Assembly: GCF_001399755.1 (NCBI RefSeq) | Contig: NZ_LJCP01000010.1 | Span: 541,138-605,137 of the forward strand | Reading direction: 5' to 3' | Source: Thiohalorhabdus denitrificans | GTDB taxonomy: Bacteria > Pseudomonadota > Gammaproteobacteria > Thiohalorhabdales > Thiohalorhabdaceae | Length of the DNA stretch: 64,000 nucleotides | In this document: in pieces, positions 33,395 through 40,855 of the stretch | How the letters are laid out: each line of letters begins with the position of its first letter | Numbering within the stretch: position 1 is the stretch's first letter | The notes under the pieces: generated by a model | What the model saw: the letters and a program-made list of their open reading frames with translations, nothing else | What the model was told of the DNA's origin: nothing | Database searches by the model: none | Made by a program: the position numbers and the translations under genes

Positions 33395-34369
33395 ATGGAA
33401 TACAAGGATTACTACCAGATCCTGGGGCTCTCCCGGGATGCCAGCGCCGACGAGATCAAGCGGGCGTACCGCAAGCTGGCGCATAAATACCACCCGGACG
33501 TCAGCAAGGAGCCCGATGCGGAGCAGCGGTTCAAGGAGGTGAAGGAGGCCTACGAGGTCCTCTCCGACCCCGAGAAGCGCGCCGCCTACGACCAGCTCGG
33601 TTCCGGCTGGCAGCAGGGTCAGAGCTTCGAGCCGCCTCCGGGCTGGGAGGGCGGCTTCGATTTCCAGGGCAGCGGCTTCTCGGGCTTCGGACCCGAAGGG
33701 TTCAGCGACTTCTTCGAGTCCCTGTTCGGCGGCGGCTTCCGCCAGCAGGACCCCTTCGGTCGCTCCCGGGCGGGCACCTGGGGCGGCGCCGGCGGCTTCA
33801 CCGGCCGCGGGGAGGACCAGCACGGCCGCCTGGAGGTCACCCTGGAGGAGGCCTTCCACGGCGGCCACCGGAAGGTCCACACCACCGTCCCGGAAATGGA
33901 CGCCCAGGGCCGGCTGGTCCAGCGGCCCCATAACCTGGATGTCCAGATCCCGCCGGGTGTCCGCGACGGGCAGCAGATCCGGCTTTCCGGCCAGGGTGGT
34001 CCGGGACTGGGTGGGGGACCACCGGGGGATCTCTACCTGGAGGTCCGGATCAAGCCCCACCCTCACTTCCGCCTGGAAGGCAAGGACGTCTACCTCAACC
34101 TGCCCATCACCCCCTGGGAGGCGGCACTGGGCGACCAGGTCGCGGTTCCCACCCTGGGGGGCTCGGTAAACCTGACCGTTCCCGCGGGTGCCCAATCGGG
34201 CCAGAAGCTGCGCCTCAAGGGGCGGGGCTTGCCAGGCAACCACCCCGGGGACCAATATGTAATCCTGCAGATCAAGGTCCCCAAGCCCGAGACGGAGGAG
34301 CAGAAGGACCTGTACCGGGAGATGGCCCGGAAGATGCCTTTCAACCCGCGTGCGAACCTCGGGGCATAG
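33395..34369 (+). CDS. cbpA: Curved DNA-binding protein / DnaJ-type co-chaperone
   Basis: A 324-residue type II J-protein. The J domain (1-66) has HPD in [14 protein letters not shown] Gly/Phe-rich linker (about 75-150, [20 protein letters not shown]) follows, then two beta-barrel substrate domains with [20 protein letters not shown] and [20 protein letters not shown]. It has no zinc fingers, which separates CbpA from DnaJ. It delivers substrates to DnaK and binds DNA. The modulator cbpM starts three bases after its stop. Confidence 0.93.
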   Translation: MEYKDYYQILGLSRDASADEIKRAYRKLAHKYHPDVSKEPDAEQRFKEVKEAYEVLSDPEKRAAYDQLGSGWQQGQSFEPPPGWEGGFDFQGSGFSGFGPEGFSDFFESLFGGGFRQQDPFGRSRAGTWGGAGGFTGRGEDQHGRLEVTLEEAFHGGHRKVHTTVPEMDAQGRLVQRPHNLDVQIPPGVRDGQQIRLSGQGGPGLGGGPPGDLYLEVRIKPHPHFRLEGKDVYLNLPITPWEAALGDQVAVPTLGGSVNLTVPAGAQSGQKLRLKGRGLPGNHPGDQYVILQIKVPKPETEEQKDLYREMARKMPFNPRANLGA

Positions 34370-34372
34370 CCC

Positions 34373-34696
34373 ATGGCGGAACATCCGGAGCCGGTGTCCG
34401 GAATCGTCCTGGACGAAACGGTGGTCTACACCCTCGGCGAGCTGGGCCACGCCAGCGGACTGGGCGCGGACTACCTCATGGAGATGGTGGAGGTAGGGAT
34501 CCTCGACCCCGCCGGGAGCGAGGAAGGCCGGTGGTGCTTCACCGGACACTCGGTACTGCGCCTCCAGGCCGCGCTCCGTCTCCAGCGGGACCTCGGCGTC
34601 AACCCGCAGGGGGCGGCCCTGGCCCTGGACCTGCTCGACGAGCTCTCGGACCTGCGACGGCGCGCGGACATCCTGGAAAGGCAGCTCTCCGGCTGA
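34373..34696 (+). CDS. cbpM: CbpA modulator protein CbpM
   Basis: A 107-residue MerR-like helical protein. Its HTH-type start (YTLGELGHASGLGADYLMEM), then VEVGILDPAG and LRLQAALRLQRDLGVN, match the CbpM family, which binds the CbpA J domain and blocks its co-chaperone and DNA-binding activities. The immediate downstream position to cbpA is the conserved arrangement. Confidence 0.88.
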   Translation: MAEHPEPVSGIVLDETVVYTLGELGHASGLGADYLMEMVEVGILDPAGSEEGRWCFTGHSVLRLQAALRLQRDLGVNPQGAALALDLLDELSDLRRRADILERQLSG

Positions 34697-34707
34697 GACA
34701 GGACAAG

Positions 34708-35796
34708 ATGGCCATGGCGGGCGGAAACCGGGCCGATCCCCCCAAGGGGCGAGGCGCCACCAGCAACCCCGAGGGGCGCTTCGAGCCGATTACCCACGAG
34801 CCCGTGGACGACGGCTGGGGCGACAAGGACCCCCTTCCGCCCACCCTGCGCACCGAGGTGGCCGTGGACGCGGCCCGTACCGCCATCACCTGGAACGACT
34901 CCCCCGACCTCCCCTTCGACCGGTCCGTTAACCCCTACCGCGGCTGCGAGCACGGTTGCATCTACTGCTACGCCCGCCCCAGCCACGCCTACTGGGACCT
35001 CTCCCCGGGACTGGACTTCGAGAGCCGGCTAGTGATCAAGCCCGAGGCGGACCGGCTCCTCGAGGAGGAGCTGGCGCACCCCGGCTACCGGTGCGCGCCC
35101 ATGGCCCTGGGCACCAATACCGATCCCTACCAGCCCGTGGAGAAGAAATACGGAATCACCCGGCGCGTCCTGGAGGTCCTGGAGCGAACCGGGCATCCCG
35201 TCTCCATCGTCACCAAATCCACCCTGGTGGAGCGGGACCTGGACCTGCTCGCCGCCATGGCGGAGCGCAACCTGGCCACGGTCACCCTCTCCCTGACCAC
35301 CTTCGATCGCGAGCTTTCCCGGCGCATGGAGCCCCGGGCCGCCGCCCCCAACCGGCGGCTGCGCATCATCAAGAACCTGACGGCGGCGGGGATCCCCGTG
35401 GGGGTGCTGGTGGCGCCGGTGATCCCGGTACTCACCGACGGCGAGATCGAGCGGCTCCTGGAGGCCTGCGCCGAATCCGGCGCGCGCAGCGCGGGCTACG
35501 TCCTGCTCCGCCTGCCGCACGAGGTGGAGGGCCTGTTCCGCGAATGGCTGGCCACCCACTACCCCCTCAAGGCCGAGCACGTCATGAGCCGGGTGGAGGA
35601 GGCCCGGGGCGGAGCCGCCAACGACCCTCGCTACGGCACCCGCATGACCGGCACGGGGGCCTACGCCGAGCTGATCGGGCGCCGCTTCAATCTGGCCTGC
35701 CAGCGCCTGGGGCTGGCCGGCCACGACCTATCCCTTGATACGCATCGCTTCACCCCGCCCCCGCCACCCTCGGGAACGCAGATGACGCTGTTCTGA
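34708..35796 (+). CDS. PA0069-family radical SAM protein
   Basis: A 362-residue radical SAM enzyme. The cluster motif CEHGCIYCYARPSHAYW supplies CxxxCxxC. The preceding FDRSVNPYRG and later LGTNTDPYQPVEKK and VSIVTKSTLVERD are typical of the SplB-related PA0069 / COG1533 family. The reaction is unknown; related proteins act on DNA photoproducts. The C-terminal Pro-rich HRFTPPPPPSGTQMTLF is a common ending in this family. The start is ATG at 34708, 12 bases after the cbpM stop, so it may share the heat-shock transcript. Confidence 0.87.
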   Translation: MAMAGGNRADPPKGRGATSNPEGRFEPITHEPVDDGWGDKDPLPPTLRTEVAVDAARTAITWNDSPDLPFDRSVNPYRGCEHGCIYCYARPSHAYWDLSPGLDFESRLVIKPEADRLLEEELAHPGYRCAPMALGTNTDPYQPVEKKYGITRRVLEVLERTGHPVSIVTKSTLVERDLDLLAAMAERNLATVTLSLTTFDRELSRRMEPRAAAPNRRLRIIKNLTAAGIPVGVLVAPVIPVLTDGEIERLLEACAESGARSAGYVLLRLPHEVEGLFREWLATHYPLKAEHVMSRVEEARGGAANDPRYGTRMTGTGAYAELIGRRFNLACQRLGLAGHDLSLDTHRFTPPPPPSGTQMTLF

Positions 35797-35826
35797 GCCG
35801 GGCGGCGGGCCCGTCTGGGGCGCTCT

Positions 35827-36342
35827 TCAGAACAGGCTGCCCGCGGCGGCCAGATGGCGCTGCCAGTAGGCGTTTTCCAGGCTCGCGTAGGTGACCCGTT
35901 TGCCCTTGGAGGGGGCATGGATGAAATGCTCCCCTCCCGCGTAGAGCCCCACGTGGGACAGCTTGCCCGAGATCCGGAAGAACAGCAGATCCCCCGGCCG
36001 GATGCGGTCGGGGTCCACCTCGGAAGCTTCCTCGCGTAGCTCTTCCACGGTCCGGGGCACCGACATTCCCACCTGGGAATAGGCGTACTGGATGAGGCCG
36101 CTGCAGTCGAAGCCCGGGTCCCCGTTGCCGCCGAGCCGGTAGGGCGCGCCGAGGCCCGTGCGCGCCGCCTCCACCACGTGGGTGCGCGCCACCCCGACTC
36201 CGCTCACCGGTTCTCCTTGCAGGGTCTGTGCCCCCGAACTGCCGGAGCCTGGGGCGCACCCGGCCAGCGGCAGGGCCGCCACCAGAAAGGCTCCCCACCC
36301 GAGACCAAGGGCACCGAGCCAATGGCGGGCTGCGACGCGCAT
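35827..36342 (-). CDS. NlpC/P60 family lipoprotein, cell-wall endopeptidase
   Basis: A 171-residue lipoprotein. The lipobox is LPLAGC (Cys29). The NlpC/P60 domain spans about 55-171 with catalytic Cys80 in DPGFDCSGLIQYAY, His130 in KLSHVGLY and His142 in HFIHAPSKGK. It likely cuts D-Glu-diaminopimelate bonds in stem peptides (Spr/MepS-like). It is 68 bases downstream of tonB on the same strand. A much longer open frame reads through the tonB repeat and is not real. Confidence 0.93.
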   Translation of the reverse strand: MRVAARHWLGALGLGWGAFLVAALPLAGCAPGSGSSGAQTLQGEPVSGVGVARTHVVEAARTGLGAPYRLGGNGDPGFDCSGLIQYAYSQVGMSVPRTVEELREEASEVDPDRIRPGDLLFFRISGKLSHVGLYAGGEHFIHAPSKGKRVTYASLENAYWQRHLAAAGSLF

Positions 36343-36410
36343 ATCCACTTCCTTGTCTTGAATGTCCTCCCCGGAATTATTACAGAAAACGGCCAGTTCG
36401 GCCCACGGGC

Positions 36411-37172
36411 CTACCGTAGCCGAAAGGTCATCCGGAAGCGTATGGGAAGGGGCGTTTCCAGCTCGGTAGGCGGGGACGGCAGGGGCTCCGCCCCCCGAAC
36501 GGCCTGGCGGGCCGCCCGGGCAAGCACTCCGGACCCCGCCGCCTGCAGGTCGCGGACCTTTCCCCGGCCTCCCAGCCGGAAGGAGATTCGCACCTGGCCT
36601 TCCAAGCGGCGGCGCTTGGCCGCGGGGGGATAGCGCTTGGCCTTCTCGATGCGCTCCAGGACCCTTCTCAGAAACCGATCCTCCCGCTCCGCATGGCCCG
36701 CCTTCCGGGCCTCCCCCCCGCCGCCCTTCTCGCTTGCCGGAAAGGCCCGATCGGGGGCGCCCTCTGGCTCTGGTTCCGGCTCTGGTTCCGGCTCTGGTTC
36801 CGGCTCTGGCTCCGGCTCCGGCTCTGGCTCCGGTTCCGGTTCCGGTTCCGGTTCCGGTTCCGGTTCCGGTTCTGGTTCCGGTTCTGGTTCCGGTTCCGGT
36901 TCCGGTTCCGGTTCCGGTTCCGGTTCGGGCTCCGGTTCCGGCTCCGGCTCGGGCTCCGGCTCGGGCTCCGGCTCCGGCTTCTGCTCCGCCGCGCTCCGGG
37001 GAGGCGGAGCCTCCGGGCTCGGCGGGCAGGCTGCCAGATGGACCGAAACCGGACCGGGGGAGCCGGGTTCTCCCGCGGGGGCCCGCGGGGTGGATCCCGG
37101 CCACAGCACGACGGCGTGGACCAGGAGGGCCGCCGCCCAGGCCCCCGCGCGGATCCGCCATTGATCCCTCAT
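36411..37172 (-). CDS. tonB: TonB energy-transducing protein with a very long Glu-Pro tract
   Basis: A 253-residue protein: an N-terminal membrane anchor ([19 protein letters not shown]), then about 73 residues of nearly unbroken alternating Glu-Pro, then a basic helix and the TonB C-terminal domain ([45 protein letters not shown]). It spans the periplasm and couples ExbBD energy to TonB-dependent receptors. The usual Lys-Pro section is absent. It overlaps exbD by four bases. It is probably dedicated to the receptor at the head of this operon. Confidence 0.93.
   Translation of the reverse strand: MRDQWRIRAGAWAAALLVHAVVLWPGSTPRAPAGEPGSPGPVSVHLAACPPSPEAPPPRSAAEQKPEPEPEPEPEPEPEPEPEPEPEPEPEPEPEPEPEPEPEPEPEPEPEPEPEPEPEPEPEPEPEPEPEPEPEPEGAPDRAFPASEKGGGGEARKAGHAEREDRFLRRVLERIEKAKRYPPAAKRRRLEGQVRISFRLGGRGKVRDLQAAGSGVLARAARQAVRGAEPLPSPPTELETPLPIRFRMTFRLR
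36762..36980 (-). repeat. Hexanucleotide repeat coding (Glu-Pro)n inside tonB
   Basis: About 219 bases of tandem six-base units (plus-strand GGCTCC, GGTTCC, GGCTCT and close variants) encode about 36 Glu-Pro pairs. Codon choice varies in blocks: a central run is almost pure GGTTCC, while both ends mix GGCTCT/GGTTCC and GGCTCC/GGGCTC. This suggests repeat expansion. Every change by one unit keeps the frame. Confidence 0.92.
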
Positions 37173-37576
37173 TCCGTTCCGTGGGTGACCAGGTCCACCG
37201 CCCCAGCCCCCACTCCCCGGGCCGCATCCATGATCCCCACCAGGGCGCCCAGATCCGCTTGGGTGTCCCCCCGCACCCGGATCCGCCGCGCGGGGTTTTC
37301 CGCCAGACGCTCCGCCAGGGTTTCCTCGAGCCGCCGGCGGGAAACGGCTTTCTCCCCCACAAACAGCCGGCCATCCTTCCGCAGGGTCACAGTGAGCCAC
37401 TCTTGCGGCTTTTGGGGCTCACCGGTACGCGCCTCGGGGAGCTGCACATCCAGGGCCCGCTCCTCCACGAAATGGGCCGTGAGCATGAAAAACACCAGCA
37501 GCAGGAAGACGATGTCCACGAGCGGGGTCAGGGCGAGGCCGATGCTCCCGCCCCGGCGGCCGGACCTACCCGGCAT
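37169..37576 (-). CDS. exbD: ExbD/TolR-family biopolymer transport protein
   Basis: A 135-residue single-span inner-membrane protein. The span [20 protein letters not shown] carries the essential proton-path aspartate (PLVDIVF). The periplasmic part has LDVQLPEA and [19 protein letters not shown]. With ExbB it harvests proton-motive force for TonB. It overlaps exbB by 11 bases and tonB by 4. Confidence 0.95.
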   Translation of the reverse strand: MPGRSGRRGGSIGLALTPLVDIVFLLLVFFMLTAHFVEERALDVQLPEARTGEPQKPQEWLTVTLRKDGRLFVGEKAVSRRRLEETLAERLAENPARRIRVRGDTQADLGALVGIMDAARGVGAGAVDLVTHGTE

Positions 37577-38222
37577 CGGAAAGCCCCTCCCAGGCCGGGA
37601 CCGGGTCCCGCTCCTCGGTAGTCCGCCCCCCGCCCCGCTCCTCCAGGATCGCGGACACGCATTGGTCCAGCCCGTGGGCCCTGCGCTCCACAGCCCCCTC
37701 CAGCAGATGCAGCAGGATCAGCAGGGGAATGGCCACGGTCAGCCCCAGCCCGGTGGTAAGCATGGCCTCCCAGATGCCGCCGGCGAGGGCCTGCGCGTCC
37801 ACCCTGCCCCCCGCCTCCTCGATGACCCGGAACGCCTTGATCATGCCCAGCACGGTTCCCAGCAGGCCCAGCAGGGGCGCGGTGTTTGCGAGCACCCCCA
37901 GGGTGCCCAGCCCCCGCTCCAGGCGGTGCACCTCCCGCTGACGCACCCGGTTGCCGACACGGGCCAGGTCGCTGGCTCCGGCCCGGATTCCTTCCGCCAT
38001 GGCCCTGGCCACGGCCGCCTCGGGGCCCCGCAGCCCGGTTGCGGCGATCCTGTCGGGGTGGGCCACAGCGGCCCTCACCCGGTCGACCAGCCCTTCCGGG
38101 GTCCGTCCCATGCGAAGGAAATGCAGATAGCGCTCCAGCACCAGGGCCAAACCGGCCACGGAGTACCCGATCAGGATCCATGTCACCGGCCCGCCCTTAT
38201 CCAGCAGCTCGGTGGCATTCAT
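37566..38222 (-). CDS. exbB: ExbB/TolQ/MotA-family proton channel protein
   Basis: About 218 residues with three membrane spans: ILIGYSVAGLALVLERYLHF, then LGTLGVLANTAPLLGLLGTVLGM, then EAMLTTGLGLTVAIPLLIL. The conserved TAPLLGLLGTVLGMI and the threonine-bearing last span identify the family. The ATG at 38222 overlaps the upstream stop as ATGA; an ATG at 38234 would add four residues. It works with the adjacent exbD and tonB. Confidence 0.94.
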   Translation of the reverse strand: MNATELLDKGGPVTWILIGYSVAGLALVLERYLHFLRMGRTPEGLVDRVRAAVAHPDRIAATGLRGPEAAVARAMAEGIRAGASDLARVGNRVRQREVHRLERGLGTLGVLANTAPLLGLLGTVLGMIKAFRVIEEAGGRVDAQALAGGIWEAMLTTGLGLTVAIPLLILLHLLEGAVERRAHGLDQCVSAILEERGGGRTTEERDPVPAWEGLSDAG

Positions 38223-38890
38223 GGCGTCACCCATCCCATGGCGGTGATGATTCCCAGACCCATCAGGAGCAGGGCGCTCGCCTGCTCCACCCGACGCGGC
38301 GAGCCGAGGTGCTCACGAAGCTGCCCGCCCAGGTGGGCCATCCCCAGCCCGAACACCAGCGCCGGCACCGCCACCGCCCCCGCGCCGAAGGCGGCGCCCA
38401 GGCCCAGGCCCGCCCACGGGCTTCCCGTGGACGCGGCCGCCAGCAGCAGGGTGGCCAGCGGAAGGCACGGGTTCAGGGCCATGCCGGCCCCCATCAGGAA
38501 CAGTCCCCCGCGGTAGCCCGGGGGCCGCCCCGGCGCGTCCGCTGCCGCGACGGGCCTGCATACGCTCCGGGAGCGGGGCCGGCGCCCCAGCAGGGTCAGC
38601 CCCACCAGAGTCGTGGCCATCCCCAGGAGAAGATGGACCGGTGCCGCCTCCAAACCCTCCACCAGAGCCCGCCCCACCCCGCCGGAGGCCAGGCCCAGCA
38701 GGGCGTAGCCGGTCCAGCGGCCCAGGGAGAAGGGCACCATCACCCGCCATCCGCCACCCGCCTCCCGGACGGCGGCGGTGAACACGGGCCCCAGGTAGGG
38801 AAGGCAGGCCACATTGCAGGGCCCCGCCCCGAAGGCCAGCCCCATGGCCAGGGCGGCGGGCACGCCCAGGGCGGCGGTCTCGACCGTCAT
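38219..38890 (-). CDS. CcdA/DsbD-like (sulfite exporter TauE/SafE-type) membrane protein
   Basis: A 223-residue, six-span inner-membrane protein. The first span contains GPCNVACLPYLGPVF and the fourth contains MALNPCLPLATLL. This cysteine-proline arrangement is that of CcdA/DsbD-like thiol transporters, which carry reducing power across the membrane; databases often label the group sulfite exporter TauE/SafE. It overlaps the polyferredoxin gene by 4 bases and the exbB gene by 4, so a joint role in reducing a metal or periplasmic thiol during uptake is likely, not proven. Confidence 0.72.
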   Translation of the reverse strand: MTVETAALGVPAALAMGLAFGAGPCNVACLPYLGPVFTAAVREAGGGWRVMVPFSLGRWTGYALLGLASGGVGRALVEGLEAAPVHLLLGMATTLVGLTLLGRRPRSRSVCRPVAAADAPGRPPGYRGGLFLMGAGMALNPCLPLATLLLAAASTGSPWAGLGLGAAFGAGAVAVPALVFGLGMAHLGGQLREHLGSPRRVEQASALLLMGLGIITAMGWVTP

Positions 38891-39957
38891 GCCCGCCCCT
38901 CCCCGGCGCGCCGCCGGCGCCACCAGCCCACCAGGCTGGCCGCCTCCCAGCGCCGCTGGGCCCGGTTGCGGGCCTTGAAGTAAACCGGGTCGGCGCCGAA
39001 CACCTTGATTCCGGCGTATCGGAGCTGCAGGACGTCCCGCTCCGGACACATCTCCACGCACCGGCCGCACAGGGTGCAGTCGGCCATGGTGGCGTCGCCC
39101 GCCCGGGTGGAAGACTGGATCTCGTGGATGTCCATGGGGCAGGCCCGGGCGCACAGACCGCACTTGTCGCAGCGCGAGGAGGGCCGCTTCACCAAGCGCA
39201 GCAGGCCCAGCCTGCGGAAGGCGGCCTGCAGGGCCAGCATGGGGCAGACCCGGCAGAAGGGCTGGCGGAGGGTCATTCCCAGGGTGATCATCATGCCGAA
39301 CAGGAACAGCCCGCTCCCGGTCCAGAAGGCGGCCCCGGGACTGGCCAGGCTCACCCGGATCTGGCTCGGGTCGGCGGTGGCCAGGGTGGTCAGGAAGCGA
39401 CTGGGGCACACCTCGCAGTAGGGGGCGTGGTTGGAGAAACCGCCCGCGCTCACGCCGAGGCCCGCCAGCAGGGGGATACCGAAGACCAACAGCCCCAGGA
39501 CGATCCATTTCACCGGCCGGGTCCGATGCACCGCGCCGGCCGGTAGCCCCTCCGGCTGGCGAAGGCCCACCTTCTGCCCCAGCAGCGCCAGCAGCTCCTG
39601 GAAATAGCCCAGGGGACAGGTCCAGCTGCAGAAGGCCTTGTTCAGTAGCACGAACAGGATCAGGAAGGTGCCCAGGGTCAACCCCATGGTCAGTGCTCCC
39701 GTGGCCAGATCCCGTCCCCCGACCACGGCCTCCCCGATGCGGTGGGTGCTCTGGTGCTGGAGGGGGACCAGGGCGCAGTAGTCCCCGGACTGGCTGTCGA
39801 AGGCGCAGGTCAGGGCGGGCCATGCCCCGCTTACCTTGTCGGCGGCGTAGGGACCCACCACCCCGGCCCCAAAGAGCAGGAAGACCACCACCAGGGTCTG
39901 CACCAGCCGCCGGATCACCGTCAGGTTGCGTAGCAGGATTCCCTCGCCCCGGCTCAT
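38887..39957 (-). CDS. NapH/NosR/CcoG-like membrane polyferredoxin
   Basis: A 356-residue protein with about five membrane spans. Motifs FCSWTCPLGYFQE and PFCRVCPMLALQ on the spans are followed by two 4Fe-4S clusters, CDKCGLCARACPMD and CTLCGRCVEMCPERD. NapH/NosR-type proteins pass electrons from the quinone pool or cytoplasm to the periplasm. It overlaps its neighbours by 4 bases on each side within a TonB-receptor operon, suggesting a reductase for the imported metal complex. It is not the CcoG maturase, because no cytochrome cbb3 genes are near. Confidence 0.85.
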   Translation of the reverse strand: MSRGEGILLRNLTVIRRLVQTLVVVFLLFGAGVVGPYAADKVSGAWPALTCAFDSQSGDYCALVPLQHQSTHRIGEAVVGGRDLATGALTMGLTLGTFLILFVLLNKAFCSWTCPLGYFQELLALLGQKVGLRQPEGLPAGAVHRTRPVKWIVLGLLVFGIPLLAGLGVSAGGFSNHAPYCEVCPSRFLTTLATADPSQIRVSLASPGAAFWTGSGLFLFGMMITLGMTLRQPFCRVCPMLALQAAFRRLGLLRLVKRPSSRCDKCGLCARACPMDIHEIQSSTRAGDATMADCTLCGRCVEMCPERDVLQLRYAGIKVFGADPVYFKARNRAQRRWEAASLVGWWRRRRAGEGRA

Positions 39958-40826
39958 TTTCGCCTCCCTTCCCCGCCGCGGCGGGCACCACGTTTCCGTT
40001 CCCGGTCCCCCGACCGGGCGTTCACGCGCCGGGCCGTAACCCCGCCGGCCACCAGGCCCGCCGCCAGCAGCACGCCGGCCCAGGCGAAGGACCGCCAGCG
40101 GTCGGGATCCGGGCCGTAACGGAGCGTCAGGCTGGTCCGGAACCACTTCCCGTCGGCGCGGTGGGCAGTGTGCAGCCGCATGGTTGCCGGAGGCGTGGCG
40201 CGGGCGCTCGTGCCGACCCGGGCGAAGTCCCGCGGGATCGTGAAGGTCACCATTCCGGACTCATCGGTCCGCCCCGTTAGCCGGCTGCCGTTACCCGTCC
40301 GCAGGACCACCTCCCGGTTGGCCAGGGGCTCGCCCTGGAACCGGACCCGGAAGCCGGCCACCATGGTTTCGGTGTAGCCGCTGTGCTCCCGCGGCAGGGG
40401 CGCGGGCACGATCTCCAGGGCGGCCTTCTTCCGGGCGGTGACGTCCCCGGGGCTGATCCGGTTCTCCGGCCGTACCGAGAGGGACCCGCGCAGGTCCGGC
40501 CGGGGGACATCCCGCAGCTTCAGGTAATGGATGGCGCTCTCCTCCCCTTCCCCGGTGCGACGGACCGCCACCAGGGCCTGGTAGTAGCCCGGGGCGGTGG
40601 CCGGAAGCTCGGGGCGGCCATTGGCAAGCTTCACCGCTCGAGGTCCGGGACTCCAAAGCGTCACCCGTGCCTCCTGCCGATCCTCGAGGACCGGCCCCGA
40701 GCGGGCGGACTCGCCCCGCCCTTCGAGGTCCCACCCCAGGGCGGCCGTCGCCGGGGCGGGGGACGCGAGGACCGCGACCAGGAGCACCTGCACCCCGCGG
40801 GGCATTCGGCGGCAGTAGCTGTTCAC
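39954..40826 (-). CDS. DUF4198-like periplasmic protein with C-terminal anchor
   Basis: About 290 residues: a signal peptide (VQVLLVAVLASPAPATAA), a beta-rich periplasmic region, and a late membrane span (about 254-272) with a very basic tail. The segment FRVRFQGEPLANREVVLRTG followed by TDESGMVTFTI resembles DUF4198/NikK-like proteins tied to nickel and cobalt uptake, which is weak support for a metal role. GTG at 40826 is chosen because GGAAAGGG precedes it. It sits between the receptor and polyferredoxin genes. Confidence 0.65.
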   Translation of the reverse strand: MNSYCRRMPRGVQVLLVAVLASPAPATAALGWDLEGRGESARSGPVLEDRQEARVTLWSPGPRAVKLANGRPELPATAPGYYQALVAVRRTGEGEESAIHYLKLRDVPRPDLRGSLSVRPENRISPGDVTARKKAALEIVPAPLPREHSGYTETMVAGFRVRFQGEPLANREVVLRTGNGSRLTGRTDESGMVTFTIPRDFARVGTSARATPPATMRLHTAHRADGKWFRTSLTLRYGPDPDRWRSFAWAGVLLAAGLVAGGVTARRVNARSGDRERKRGARRGGEGRRK

Positions 40827-40855
40827 GACGCGCCCTTTCCTGCCCGGGTGGGGGC

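Noticed and set aside
32687..34549. 620-codon minus-strand frame opposite hsp20 and cbpA
   Set aside because: It mirrors two clear chaperone genes and has no start context or family pattern.
36343..37374. Extension of the NlpC/P60 frame through a Gly-Thr/Gly-Ala-rich repeat, and plus-strand Gly-Ser or Arg-Phe repeat frames
   Set aside because: These are the other reading frames of the tonB Glu-Pro hexamer repeat; the lipoprotein signal at 36342 marks the true start.
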